DNA of 18,969 nucleotides. It comes from Gammaproteobacteria bacterium. GTDB taxonomy: Bacteria; Pseudomonadota; Gammaproteobacteria; Thiohalomonadales; Thiohalomonadaceae. The stretch covers positions 1 through 18,969 of the forward strand of contig JALOAT010000064.1 of NCBI GenBank assembly GCA_023228645.1, given 5' to 3'. Below are positions 1-6,275 of this stretch, one piece after another. Each line of letters begins with the position of its first letter. The stretch's first letter is position 1. Under the pieces are notes generated by a model that saw only the letters and a list, made by a program, of their open reading frames with translations, did no database searches and had not been told where the DNA came from. Position numbers and translations under genes: made by a program.

Positions 1-372
1 ATATCTAATGGTATGAGGGCGGCCCATAAAAATGGTAATGCTTGGAATATTGGCCAAAGTAGATGGAATAATGAACCAAGTTGGCCAGAACAATTTTTTA
101 TGAATGTGGTCGCAAATGAATTTGACGACAAGAATTATGAATATGAAAAACCATTTCATAAATTTAGTTTAGATTTTGTTTGGGAGCATAAAAAGAAAGT
201 AATAGAAATTGATGGTGAACAGCACGATCGCTGCTTTGAGCAACGTAGACGTGATGAGGAAAAAGATTCGTTACTCCATCAATATGGATATGAAATTTTA
301 CGTATCAGGTGGAAAGATATGTTTAATGATCCAAAAGTTTATATTAAACTTGCAAAAGATTTTATAAACTAA
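1..372 (+). CDS. EDxHD/Vsr-like homing endonuclease, 5' end outside window
   Basis: The reading frame is open to the window edge, so the protein is probably partial; the first internal ATG is at 13. The N-terminal stretch (GNAWNIGQSRWN) resembles the short NUMOD-type DNA-binding segments of phage homing endonucleases. The C-terminal two thirds has the Vsr/DUF559-like pattern FSLDFVWEHKKKVIEIDGEQ followed by HD, giving the E-x-D-x-x-x-HD cluster of small PD-(D/E)XK-type endonucleases, then a YGYEILRIRW strand typical of the fold. Known relatives are free-standing or intron/intein-associated homing endonucleases that cut DNA near their own insertion site. The stop codon lies 3 nt before tRNA-Asn. 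Family call is by motif only. Confidence 0.75.
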   Translation: MSNGMRAAHKNGNAWNIGQSRWNNEPSWPEQFFMNVVANEFDDKNYEYEKPFHKFSLDFVWEHKKKVIEIDGEQHDRCFEQRRRDEEKDSLLHQYGYEILRIRWKDMFNDPKVYIKLAKDFIN

Positions 373-375
373 TAT

Positions 376-447
376 TCCGATGTAGCTCAGCGGTAGAGTC
401 GGTGACTGTTAATCACTTTGTCGGAGGTTCGAATCCTTCCATCGGAG
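376..447 (+). tRNA. tRNA-Asn(GUU)
   Basis: Acceptor TCCGATG/CATCGGA, D-arm GCTC..GAGT, anticodon stem GGTGA/TCACT around loop CTGTTAA, T-arm with loop TTCGAAT. Discriminator is G, as expected for Asn; only CA then A follows, so CCA is not encoded. It starts directly after the endonuclease stop. Confidence 0.93.
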
Positions 448-463
448 CAAAAAGGAAAATGGT

Positions 464-721
464 ATGACTTGGATGATTTATCCAGATAATATTCCAACAG
501 AATCAGGTTATTATATGACTTTATATTATAATCCTGAACGTAATGAAGAGCTTTACAAAGCTCTTTGGTTTAGTGTTGATATTGGTAAATGGACTGGACC
601 TTGGCCTTGGAATTATGAATATGGGAAAGAATTTACGACCACTGATGGTCATAAAGCTCGTCCTATAATTTGGAAGGGTATTGATGTAAAGAAATATCAA
701 CCATTATCAAAAGCTCGATAA
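464..721 (+). CDS. Hypothetical protein, 85 aa, Trp-rich
   Basis: ATG preceded by AAAGGA at a good distance. The protein (MTWMIYPDNIPTESGYYMTL...) has the layout of the small phage DUF551-like proteins: an N-terminal PxxxGYYMT strand, then a KALWFSVDIGKW strand and a C-terminal RPIIWKGI strand. DUF551-type proteins share 'P..sg.YL....' and a closing 'ITHWMPLP'-like segment, here PIIWKGIDVKKYQPL. The function of that family is unknown. It lies between tRNA-Asn and a structured intergenic region. Confidence 0.65.
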   Translation: MTWMIYPDNIPTESGYYMTLYYNPERNEELYKALWFSVDIGKWTGPWPWNYEYGKEFTTTDGHKARPIIWKGIDVKKYQPLSKAR

Positions 722-741
722 TATACCCAATGTGTGTATAT
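721..741 (+). other. RNA hairpin after the 85-aa gene
   Basis: ATATAC and GTATAT form a perfect 6-bp stem around a 9-nt loop, overlapping the preceding stop codon. There is no U-tract, so it may be an RNA-stability or processing hairpin rather than a terminator. Confidence 0.4.
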
Positions 742-744
742 TGA

Positions 745-875
745 AGGATAAAAGAAAAGATATCGGCACCTAGTTGGTCGCCGGCGTACTATGTGAGCAC
801 AAAACCAAATAGGTATCAGATATTTGGCACAAAAGCGTCACACATAAGCGGTTTGGGAGGAGGTCCGCGGTCTTT
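745..875 (+). ncRNA. Structured intergenic RNA region
   Basis: No convincing coding region precedes the gene at 919. Helices: TGTGA (792-796) with TCACA (838-842); inside it CCAAATA (805-811) with TATTTGG (821-827), a perfect 7-bp hairpin; then GCGG (848-851) with CCGC (865-868). GCAC-AAAA and CACAAAAGC flank the inner hairpin as a near-symmetric internal loop. A GTG-started extension of the next gene would run through these helices and lacks a ribosome site, so I prefer RNA. It could be a leader or a stable small RNA. Confidence 0.45.
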
Positions 876-883
876 TCAATTTT

Positions 884-893
884 TCCATAAATA
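884..893 (+). promoter_or_regulatory. T4-late-type promoter box
   Basis: TTCCATAAATA lies about 26 nt upstream of the ATG at 919. T4-type late promoters are a single TATAAATA box at -10. The same TTC[C/A]ATAAATA string stands before the genes starting at 13934 and 9768 (minus strand). Confidence 0.5.
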
Positions 894-918
894 TCTAAAA
901 GATTTGTGGAGATCAAAA

Positions 919-1368
919 ATGAAATTATTTGAAATAGATCAAATGAAACTTGCTGCTAAAATGCAAGCCATTATTGATGATCCGAACACTAATGAAAATG
1001 TTAGAGCAGTAGCTAAATCAAAACTTCAACAGCTTATTGATAGTAAAGCTGGCCAAAACGTAACTTATGCTTATACTGATTTTGGTGCTACTCAAAAGAT
1101 TAAAGATTACAATAAGGTTTTTATGGTAATTGATCGAACCGTAATAACTTTTAGAGATATGGTTGATTCCATTAGAAAAGTTAATACAACTTTTGTTGAT
1201 TTTGACAATGGGACAACTGATAGTAAATCACCATCAATTATACTTAAAGTCAAAGACGATGGCAATGATGTGAGTGATATAATAAAAAATTCTATTAAAT
1301 CATCTAAATTTACAGTGTCAACAGTTGACAAAATAGATGATAATATGTATAAAGCATATATACAGTGA
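919..1368 (+). CDS. Late-type hypothetical protein, 149 aa, capsid-targeting-like N-terminus
   Basis: I choose the ATG at 919 (GGAG 9 nt upstream) rather than a GTG at 793, whose extension crosses RNA hairpins and has no Shine-Dalgarno. The start MKLFEIDQMKLAAKM matches the M-[KR]-x-x-E-[FI] start of three other genes here and has an (L/I)xE site (L3-F4-E5), like the peptide that T4 internal proteins lose to prohead protease. Residues ~10-45 are helical (KLAAKMQAIIDD...AKSKLQQLID); the rest is a K/D-rich mixed domain without recognised motifs. It stands alone behind an ATAAATA box. Confidence 0.6.
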   Translation: MKLFEIDQMKLAAKMQAIIDDPNTNENVRAVAKSKLQQLIDSKAGQNVTYAYTDFGATQKIKDYNKVFMVIDRTVITFRDMVDSIRKVNTTFVDFDNGTTDSKSPSIILKVKDDGNDVSDIIKNSIKSSKFTVSTVDKIDDNMYKAYIQ

Positions 1369-1375
1369 ATAGAAA

Positions 1376-1450
1376 ATGTGGATTGAACAATTTATTGCGT
1401 CCGTTTTAAAGTTAAGTGAACTTGAAGCGAAGATCATTTCTTATCCATAA
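1376..1450 (+). CDS. Possible 24-aa peptide
   Basis: An ATG just after the preceding stop opens MWIEQFIASVLKLSEL... ending 2 nt before tRNA-Pro. The peptide is amphipathic and helical. The upstream TAGAAA is a weak ribosome site, so this may be chance. Confidence 0.3.
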   Translation: MWIEQFIASVLKLSELEAKIISYP

Positions 1451-1452
1451 AT

Positions 1453-1529
1453 CGGGGATTGGCCTAGTCTGGTAAGGCGCTTGCTTTGGGTGCAAGAGAT
1501 CGCGAGTTCGAATCCCGCATCCCCGACCA
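1453..1529 (+). tRNA. tRNA-Pro(UGG)
   Basis: Acceptor CGGGGAT/ATCCCCG, D-stem GCC/GGC, anticodon stem CTTGC/GCAAG around TTTGGGT, T-loop TTCGAAT, discriminator A and encoded CCA. Confidence 0.95.
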
Positions 1530-1549
1530 ATCTTTAAGAAAGATGGCTT

Positions 1550-1744
1550 ATGAATGTTTATGTAGTTGTACTGCATACTAACAGTGTAGATTATGATTCT
1601 GGTTTGGTTGATGAATTCACTGACATCGTAAAGGTCTTTTCAACCCCCAATAAAGCAAATGATTTTCTAGAGGGGAAGCCTAAATCATCCTCGGGCCCAT
1701 TCAGCAAATGGTTTACTATTGAATCATATGAGGTAATTGAATAA
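1550..1744 (+). CDS. Hypothetical protein, 64 aa
   Basis: Starts MNVYVVVLHTNSVDYDSG, then a V-E/D-rich strand (IVKVFSTPNKANDFLEGKP) and a C-terminal WFTIESYEVIE strand. This beta-loop-helix-beta layout (strand, 'F.t...A..fl', strand) resembles small phage proteins that report as DUF7336-like; function unknown. Its TAA overlaps the ATG of the next gene (TAATG), implying translational coupling. Confidence 0.6.
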   Translation: MNVYVVVLHTNSVDYDSGLVDEFTDIVKVFSTPNKANDFLEGKPKSSSGPFSKWFTIESYEVIE

Positions 1745-1920
1745 TGGCCTTTGAATGTAACAAGTGTTGGCTCGTTCCCTGTGAATGTGGTGAACAATAC
1801 AAAAATATGACAGTGTATCAACTTGAAAAACTTAGAAAGATCCTGAACGACGTTATTAGAAATAGGGTTTATGAGGATTATAAACGTGATCAATCGTGGG
1901 AAGGGCCGGGGAACAGATAA
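1744..1920 (+). CDS. Small Cys-rich, zinc-finger-like protein, 58 aa
   Basis: Coupled by TAATG to the gene before and followed directly by the ATG at 1921. The N-terminus has CNKCWLVPCECG, a C-x2-C...C-x-C set that could bind one zinc ion, followed by a charged helix (YQLEKLRKILNDVIRNRVYE). No family recognised. The tight spacing on both sides supports it as a real gene. Confidence 0.6.
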   Translation: MAFECNKCWLVPCECGEQYKNMTVYQLEKLRKILNDVIRNRVYEDYKRDQSWEGPGNR

Positions 1921-2256
1921 ATGAAAAATGGTAAAGTAGCAGCAATAATTTCAGTAATGAAGAAGCACGGGTTTGTCGTTAGTTCAGACATAGCTGTTGA
2001 GTTGTTAGCAGCCATTCAGACCCGAGGTGAATCCGAATATGAAATTGGCGATTTTGTAGAAATTTACGAAGGTATGGGCGAATGCGGGTTTGGCGAAATT
2101 GTTGAAATCCTTGGCAAGGGCCGCTATATGATTAACCATTGGGATATGGCGAACCAAAACTTTTCTCATAAAAGCCCAAATAGCAGTATATCTGGCTTGT
2201 CAAGCAAAGAGGAAGCTATAGATTACTTTCTAATAAGAACTGGTCAGAAAAAATGA
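1921..2256 (+). CDS. Hypothetical protein, 111 aa
   Basis: Begins immediately after the previous stop. Residues 1-35 form a helical pair (VAAIISVMKKHGFVVSSDIAVELLAAI); residues ~38-70 read as a small beta barrel (YEIGDFVEIYEGMGECGFGEIVEILGKGRYMI), the KOW/SH3-like pattern 'vGd.V.i......G.I..i...'. A C-terminal helix carries EEAIDYFLIRTGQ. DNA, RNA or protein binding is possible but not shown. It overlaps the next gene by ATGA. Confidence 0.6.
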   Translation: MKNGKVAAIISVMKKHGFVVSSDIAVELLAAIQTRGESEYEIGDFVEIYEGMGECGFGEIVEILGKGRYMINHWDMANQNFSHKSPNSSISGLSSKEEAIDYFLIRTGQKK

Positions 2257-2528
2257 AATTAAGAAATATCTTTTTAGCATTAAAACACCAGTTACCTTTT
2301 ACTCGTTTATTTCGAAATTTTGTTATCACTAGAAATGCCTGGGGTTTATTTCATCAAAATTCACACATAAATCAATCGACAGGCAACCCTAAGGTTTGCT
2401 ACAACACGATAAAATCGGCAACTAAAGCTGCTGAGTCGATGAAAAAGAAGCACAATAAACATTTCAGTGTTTATAAATGTGTTTTTTGTAATGGATACCA
2501 TATAGGTAAGAATCGAGATAACAAATGA
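2253..2528 (+). CDS. Zinc-ribbon-like protein with C-terminal CxxC-x3-H, 91 aa
   Basis: ATGA overlaps on both sides. The N-terminus is basic. The C-terminal half fits a widespread small phage family: Cys (PKVCYNTIKSATKAAES), a basic helix, then YKCVFCNGYHIGKN. C..K..h..A..A......Y.C..C..yH is typical for proteins with a single treble-clef-like zinc site. Function unknown; nucleic-acid binding is plausible. Confidence 0.65.
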   Translation: MKLRNIFLALKHQLPFTRLFRNFVITRNAWGLFHQNSHINQSTGNPKVCYNTIKSATKAAESMKKKHNKHFSVYKCVFCNGYHIGKNRDNK

Positions 2529-2770
2529 ATAATGAATTAAAAATCACAGTGAGTGGTATGACTGGAACGGGTAAGAGTCATTTATCACAATTGCTTAGTG
2601 AATTTTTAGAAGCAGTAGGATTTAACGTTGAAATTGATAACGACGAGTTTATTGATCTTAGCGAAAGATTGATGGAAGTAGTGTCAGATATGGCACTACA
2701 GACTAAAATAGTTATCGAGGAAGTAAACATACCCCGCCCAGCCAGAAGGGGAAATTATCAGGAGATATAA
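2525..2770 (+). CDS. Mini P-loop NTPase-like protein, 81 aa
   Basis: Residues 7-20 carry a Walker A motif (VSGMTGTGKSHLS) after a beta strand, followed by helix LSQLLSEFLEAVGF and strand NVEIDNDE. The C-terminal part has a strand IVIEEVNIPR. At 81 residues it holds only the first half of a P-loop fold; the same short architecture is common in tailed phages. ATP or GTP binding is likely; no catalytic partner domain is visible. Overlaps the upstream gene by ATGA. Confidence 0.7.
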   Translation: MNNELKITVSGMTGTGKSHLSQLLSEFLEAVGFNVEIDNDEFIDLSERLMEVVSDMALQTKIVIEEVNIPRPARRGNYQEI

Positions 2771-2791
2771 GACCAATTGGAGGAAAACACA

Positions 2792-2968
2792 ATGTTCTAT
2801 GTAAAGAAATACGATGAAAATGGTGATAAGCTAGGCAAGATACGACACGATGATATCTTGGATGCATTTATGAATATGGGTCAACATTATCGTAATTCTG
2901 ATGTAGAAACTGCCAAAATGGTCGGTACTGATGGTAAAGTGTATTCTGTCTACATCAAATTTGATTAA
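2792..2968 (+). CDS. Hypothetical protein, 58 aa
   Basis: The start is fixed by GGAGGA 8 nt upstream of ATG 2792. MFYVKKYDENGDKLGKIR, then a helix (DDILDAFMNMGQHYR) and a beta pair ending GTDGKVYSVYIKFD: a beta-helix-beta-beta plan. No family recognised. Confidence 0.6.
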   Translation: MFYVKKYDENGDKLGKIRHDDILDAFMNMGQHYRNSDVETAKMVGTDGKVYSVYIKFD

Positions 2969-2983
2969 AAGGGTGTAAGTAAA

Positions 2984-3205
2984 ATGTGTGATCATCGAGC
3001 CTATTTTTGGGAAACTAAATCTTATGAAGACTGGAACGGTGACATTCAAGAAGAACAGAACTATGTTTCGGAAATGACATTTGTGGATCTTGATTTACAT
3101 CGATACCACTGTACTCAATGCAAAGAAGTTTTTTATTATTCAGGCGCAGCTCGAGCCTATTATGAAGACGGAGTTAAGACTGATATTATAGGATTGGATA
3201 AATGA
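2984..3205 (+). CDS. Zinc-binding-like small protein, 73 aa
   Basis: Starts MCDHRAYFWE and later has YHCTQCKEVFYYSGAARAYY. C-x-H plus C-x2-C could form one zinc site, with a helix after the CxxC. Acidic and aromatic overall. ATGA overlap couples it to the LysM gene. Family not recognised. Confidence 0.6.
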   Translation: MCDHRAYFWETKSYEDWNGDIQEEQNYVSEMTFVDLDLHRYHCTQCKEVFYYSGAARAYYEDGVKTDIIGLDK

Positions 3206-3390
3206 AACACACCGTTGTGGCAGGGGAAACTCTTTGGAGTATTGCTGAAAAATACTTAGGCGATCCATTTAAATGGCCTCTATTATATCGATTAAATTAC
3301 CAAACAATCATTAAGGCCCAAAAACTTCCTGGTCGTCAAAAATTTCGCGGCCCTGATTGGATATACCCAGGTACAGTTTTGGAAGTCTAA
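3202..3390 (+). CDS. Single LysM-domain protein, 62 aa
   Basis: Almost the whole protein is one LysM repeat: HTVVAGETLWSIAEKYLGDP, helix FKWPLLYRLN, and closing PDWIYPGTVLEV, the usual 'Yp...l.iP' end. LysM binds peptidoglycan or chitin-like glycans. There is no signal peptide or lytic domain, so it could be a virion or endolysin accessory or an internal LysM protein of the kind common in large phages. Confidence 0.85.
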   Translation: MKHTVVAGETLWSIAEKYLGDPFKWPLLYRLNYQTIIKAQKLPGRQKFRGPDWIYPGTVLEV

Positions 3391-3392
3391 AT

Positions 3393-3581
3393 ATGACTGC
3401 CTTAGACCGATGGGAGAAAGAGTTTTCTTTTAGGCTGAGTATTGACCGCTCTCCGGAAAATGACCAATATGATCGATTCAAAGATGAATTGAATCAGCAT
3501 CGAATTCCTTATATGATGATGGGAAGCCAATTAGGGTTCAAATCATCAGAAGATTTAGCAGCCGCTACTCTTTTATATTAG
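3393..3581 (+). CDS. Array paralogue 1, 62 aa
   Basis: I use the ATG at 3393; an upstream in-frame ATG would overlap the LysM gene by 34 nt. The layout is strand-helix (RFKDELNQHRI)-strand (PYMMMG)-strand (LGFKS)-helix (SEDLAAATLLY). The final xxFxxxxDxxxAxxLL is shared with the genes at 3917, 4147, 4873, 5422, 5589, 5765, 6010 and 17590. Function unknown. Confidence 0.6.
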   Translation: MTALDRWEKEFSFRLSIDRSPENDQYDRFKDELNQHRIPYMMMGSQLGFKSSEDLAAATLLY

Positions 3582-3592
3582 ACCACCTTGGC

Positions 3593-3621
3593 TTGACTTT
3601 CGAACAGTTTACCATTATAAC
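3593..3621 (+). promoter_or_regulatory. Sigma70-type promoter
   Basis: TTGACT (3593-3598), 17-nt spacer, TATAAC (3616-3621). Transcription would enter the leader at ~3628 and the small-gene array. A near copy of the -35 region (GGCTTGACTTT) stands at 15941. Confidence 0.65.
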
Positions 3622-3622
3622 G

Positions 3623-3690
3623 CCGTTTAATGTCTATGTCCTGACGTTAAACGGCCGCCCTTCTATGAAGGCGTTAAACCATACAAAGTC
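3623..3690 (+). promoter_or_regulatory. Structured mRNA leader
   Basis: GCCGTTTAA and TTAAACGGC form a perfect 9-bp stem around a 16-nt loop downstream of the -10 box; GGCGTTAAACC follows and could compete for GGTTTAACGCC-like pairing. It precedes the gene at 3724 by ~70 nt and may protect or regulate the array message. Confidence 0.45.
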
Positions 3691-3723
3691 TTTAAATATA
3701 CGATATATGTTTGGAGACACGGA

Positions 3724-3924
3724 ATGAATTTTGTTGTTAAGAGTGATGTTAATGATCCAAGTAAACATTTAGTCTATGTTGACCAAATTAACGTAGGTAT
3801 TGTAAGCTATCACGAATTATCTAAAACTGGATGGTATGAAGATGGGGATCGTGGTCATTTTGTTTTGATGTTTGATATTGAGTATGATGATCTGATAAAC
3901 TGCATTAGGAAATATTATGGATAA
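3724..3924 (+). CDS. Hypothetical protein heading the paralogue array, 66 aa
   Basis: ATG with GGAGACACGGA upstream. The protein ends in HFVLMFDIEYDDLINCIRKYYG, an aromatic strand plus EYDD helix that resembles the array motif but without the Ala. The N-terminus has two strands (NFVVKSD, KHLVYVDQINVGIV). It overlaps the next gene by 8 nt. Possibly a diverged array member. Confidence 0.6.
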   Translation: MNFVVKSDVNDPSKHLVYVDQINVGIVSYHELSKTGWYEDGDRGHFVLMFDIEYDDLINCIRKYYG

Positions 3925-4150
3925 AGCGTTTAGAAGAGCCCGGCGTAGCTTCACCCAAGAACTGATAAGGAATGATGAGCGTATGCGGGAACGCTTACCC
4001 TATCACGTAATATTCAAGGACTATAATAAAAAATCTCATATCAGAGATGCAGTCCTCAATAGTGATTTAGATATCGAAATATGGAGCAGTGGCGATCTGC
4101 TTTGTTTTAAAAATGAACAAGAATATTTGGCTGCGGTTTTAATTTCGTGA
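3917..4150 (+). CDS. Array paralogue 2, 77 aa
   Basis: A basic N-terminus (MDKAFRRARRSFTQEL) precedes the module: strand YHVIFKDY, helix SHIRDAVLNS, strand DIEIWSSG, strand DLLCFKN, helix EQEYLAAVLIS, i.e. beta-alpha-beta-beta-alpha. Its stop overlaps the GTG of the next gene (GTGA). Confidence 0.65.
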   Translation: MDKAFRRARRSFTQELIRNDERMRERLPYHVIFKDYNKKSHIRDAVLNSDLDIEIWSSGDLLCFKNEQEYLAAVLIS

Positions 4151-4320
4151 ATAATCATTTCCCGTTCGATCTCACAATAATTCGGACATATGACGAATTT
4201 GATCCAGTTAAGGATCTGAAAGCATTACTTGACAAAATGGGAATAGAGTATATATTCGGCGTTGATACTTTTTATTTTAAAACTGATGATGAAAGAGAGT
4301 TAGCCCGATGGGTAAAGTGA
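4147..4320 (+). CDS. Array paralogue 3, GTG start, 57 aa
   Basis: GTG at 4147 overlaps the previous TGA. Translation gives a module-only protein: FDLTIIRTYDEF, helix PVKDLKALLDKMG, strand IEYIFGVD, strand TFYFKT, helix DDERELARWVK. Its stop overlaps the CoaD-like start (ATG 4308), continuing the coupled chain. Confidence 0.6.
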   Translation: MNNHFPFDLTIIRTYDEFDPVKDLKALLDKMGIEYIFGVDTFYFKTDDERELARWVK

Positions 4321-4886
4321 AGACTGTAGCATTATATGCAGGATCATTTGATCCAATCACTCGCGGCCATTTGGATATTCTTGACAAAGCATTGGCCACC
4401 TTTGACGAGGTGCATCTTTCAATCGGTGTAAACCCGAAAAAAACTCGCTTATTTGATATTAAATCTATGATGGCTTTTATAGTTAATTTTGGGTCATTGA
4501 TGGAGCATTTTGGCGCAGATACCTCAATAAAGCCAATTATGAAAACTGTTGGCACTTGGGAATATGAATGTTCTCATCCTGGTGTTCCAGTAGTTTTAAG
4601 AAATTTTATTGGCAGCATAACTCAACACGCTGCTGATCTAAAAGCTACTCATCTAGTCAGGGGCTTGCGCCAGGCAAGCGATTTTAATGACGAATTTTCA
4701 CTCACTGGCGTAATTGGCCACGTTAATAGTGATTTAATTATGACTCACTTTATTTGTAACGAGCGCTTTCTTCATATCAGTTCAAGCACTGCTCGTGAAT
4801 TGGCATCCTTGGGTGAAAATACCAGTTGGCTTGTCACGCCATTTGTTGAACGCGCTTTAAAGGATAAATTTAGTGATACTTTCTAA
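4308..4886 (+). CDS. CoaD-like nucleotidyltransferase (phosphopantetheine adenylyltransferase family)
   Basis: The family transfers AMP from ATP to 4'-phosphopantetheine in coenzyme A synthesis. Motifs: YAGSFDPITRGHLDILDKA near residues 10-28 with the nucleotidyltransferase GH motif, N-P-K-K-T-R-L-F, LVRGLRQASDFNDEFSL (CoaD has 'vRGLR..sDFeyE'), and HISSSTARELA (ISSS-x-x-R, ATP site). At 192 residues it is ~30 longer than bacterial CoaD; the extra part lies around residues 80-110 (GTWEYECSHPG...LRNFIG). All catalytic motifs look intact. Lying inside the paralogue array it may raise CoA or NAD-type cofactor supply, or have another pantetheine or nucleotide substrate. Confidence 0.85.
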   Translation: MGKVKTVALYAGSFDPITRGHLDILDKALATFDEVHLSIGVNPKKTRLFDIKSMMAFIVNFGSLMEHFGADTSIKPIMKTVGTWEYECSHPGVPVVLRNFIGSITQHAADLKATHLVRGLRQASDFNDEFSLTGVIGHVNSDLIMTHFICNERFLHISSSTARELASLGENTSWLVTPFVERALKDKFSDTF

Positions 4887-5151
4887 TGAAGAATATTGGG
4901 CAAACCGGCAACAGATTTTTATGGATTCTGATTTTGGTAAAGAAACTGAAGCAGAGTTTCCATATAAAATTCAATTTAATGATACAAATAAATGTATAAG
5001 ATGTTTTGATATATACAAAAACGAAATCCCAAGTCAGAACAGAAAAATGTTTCACTTTGGAATTTTATATTTTAAATATTGGTCAGACTACCAGTTAGCT
5101 TTGGCGGTCCTGGCATCGATGGAAAAAATGAACGTCCCTAAAATTAATTAA
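4873..5151 (+). CDS. Array paralogue 4, 92 aa, GTG start
   Basis: GTG at 4873 inside the end of the CoaD-like gene gives coupling; an ATG at 4921 is the alternative. Module: PYKIQFNDTNKCIRCFDIY... strand FHFGILYFKY, helix WSDYQLALAVLASMEK, with a short extra tail. Family as for the gene at 3917. Confidence 0.55.
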   Translation: MILSNEEYWANRQQIFMDSDFGKETEAEFPYKIQFNDTNKCIRCFDIYKNEIPSQNRKMFHFGILYFKYWSDYQLALAVLASMEKMNVPKIN

Positions 5152-5153
5152 GG

Positions 5154-5421
5154 GGAAATAGCTTGGTTTGGCATAGGTGCTAACTATTGGAGGACGCTCC
5201 AACATTGGTTGAATGAAGAGGCAGTAATCTTCGCCCGGCGCAAAATAAAGATCGGTGGGTTCCGAGCTTGGTCGGACAAGTAAGTTGGTGGGTTGCGCCT
5301 CACCTTTCTCAGCCTCCAGAGATTAATCTGCTGGTAGATTATTGGAAACAGTATGAACCCGAAAGGGAAGAGACAGAAATTACGGAAACGGTGTAAGCCC
5401 GTTATTTTATAGGAGGTCTTG
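5154..5421 (+). other. Intergenic region with hairpins and a short open frame
   Basis: AATAG...CTATT encloses an AGC/GCT helix (5157-5190), followed by TTGGAG-GACG-CTCCAA, a perfect hairpin near 5189-5204. From ~5230 a frame stays open to a TAA at 5394-5396 and could encode ...VSWWVAPHLSQPPEINLLVD..., with only TTG 5268 as start and no Shine-Dalgarno; it may be a gene remnant. GC is higher than in the flanking genes. No function assigned. Confidence 0.35.
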
Positions 5422-5592
5422 GTGGAAATTGTAATGGATGGCTATAAAATGTACATTATCAAGCACAAAGACAATGGGCAGATGATGAGATTTTTCCACG
5501 AGCAGAATTTACGCTGCGATTATGATTACTCAGCAGGTGAATATTGTTTTTACAATGAGGCAGACTATCTGGCTGCAATGATAATGATATGA
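5422..5592 (+). CDS. Array paralogue 5, 56 aa, GTG start
   Basis: A perfect AGGAGGT sits 5 nt before GTG 5422 (TTG 5419 is in frame but too close). Module: YKMYIIKHK, helix GQMMRFFHEQN, strand LRCDYDYS, strand EYCFYN, helix EADYLAAMIMI. It ends in ATGA overlap with the next paralogue. The strongest ribosome site of the array is here, so this gene restarts the chain after the 5154-5421 gap. Confidence 0.65.
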   Translation: MEIVMDGYKMYIIKHKDNGQMMRFFHEQNLRCDYDYSAGEYCFYNEADYLAAMIMI

Positions 5593-5768
5593 GCAAGAAA
5601 CGATTTGTGAAATTAATTCGAATCCAGGGTGAATATGCCAGACGGGTAGAATTTAAAGATTCATTAGATAAGCACGGCGTAAAATATACTCAATATCATA
5701 ACAATATTGGGCAGGAATTTATTTTTCACAAACCATCAGAATATGCGGCAGCAATGTTATTGATATGA
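5589..5768 (+). CDS. Array paralogue 6, 59 aa
   Basis: ATGA overlaps both neighbours. Basic start MSKKRFVKLIRIQGEYARRV, helix VEFKDSLDKHG, strand KYTQYHN, strand EFIFHK, helix PSEYAAAMLLI. Same fold plan and same C-terminal signature as the gene before, with low identity elsewhere. Confidence 0.65.
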   Translation: MSKKRFVKLIRIQGEYARRVEFKDSLDKHGVKYTQYHNNIGQEFIFHKPSEYAAAMLLI

Positions 5769-6013
5769 CTTACAGGCAATTTAGTTTTAAAGATGTTGAC
5801 CCAAATACTCGTGTTGTGATCTTGGATGATTTTCAGCCTATGCATTTTTTTCATAAAATTTGGAAGTTAGAAGTTGATCGCGCAAATGATATAAGTGAAG
5901 GATTGGCAGCTAATGAAATACAATACCAAGCCTATCTGAATAGAGACAATGGTAAGATAGTTTTCCATTTCAATAGTGAAGAAGATTACACTATTGCAAA
6001 GTTTTTAGTATGA
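5765..6013 (+). CDS. Array paralogue 7, 82 aa
   Basis: ATGA overlaps on both sides. Longer N-terminal part (YRQFSFKDVDPNTRVVILDD...), then helix and the module end GKIVFHFNSEEDYTIAKFLV. Confidence 0.65.
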   Translation: MTYRQFSFKDVDPNTRVVILDDFQPMHFFHKIWKLEVDRANDISEGLAANEIQYQAYLNRDNGKIVFHFNSEEDYTIAKFLV

Positions 6014-6213
6014 ATGTAGATAAGCATCTTGAAAGATTATCGAGGCATTTTGCTACAACGTTTCCATATTTTATAAAAAAAGATTATTGTGAGTCAGATT
6101 GGTCTGATTTTTATCAATCCTTGAAAGATTATAATATTGTAACTGTTGCCCACGATGGTGGCTTTTATTTCAGAAATCACGATGATTATTTGTTGGCACT
6201 TTTGTTGAAGTAA
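6010..6213 (+). CDS. Array paralogue 8, 67 aa, last of the run
   Basis: ATGA overlap with the gene before. N-terminal helix MNVDKHLERLSRHF, helix WSDFYQSLKDYN, strand IVTVAHDG, strand GFYFRN, helix HDDYLLALLLK. It is followed by a sigma70 promoter for the HNH gene. Confidence 0.65.
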   Translation: MNVDKHLERLSRHFATTFPYFIKKDYCESDWSDFYQSLKDYNIVTVAHDGGFYFRNHDDYLLALLLK

Positions 6214-6216
6214 AGG

Positions 6217-6245
6217 TTGACAAAAGGTTTTCCATTTGCTAATAT
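6217..6245 (+). promoter_or_regulatory. Sigma70-type promoter
   Basis: TTGACA (6217-6222), 17-nt spacer, TAATAT (6240-6245): near-consensus. It would drive the HNH gene at 6276 and tRNA-Val up to the terminator at 6779. Confidence 0.75.
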
Positions 6246-6275
6246 TAATTCATAATTTATAAACAAATATAGAAT

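Noticed and set aside
793..918. GTG-started extension of the gene at 919
   Set aside because: No Shine-Dalgarno, crosses a 7-bp perfect hairpin and an ATAAATA box, and hides the MKLFEID start shared with other late-type genes.
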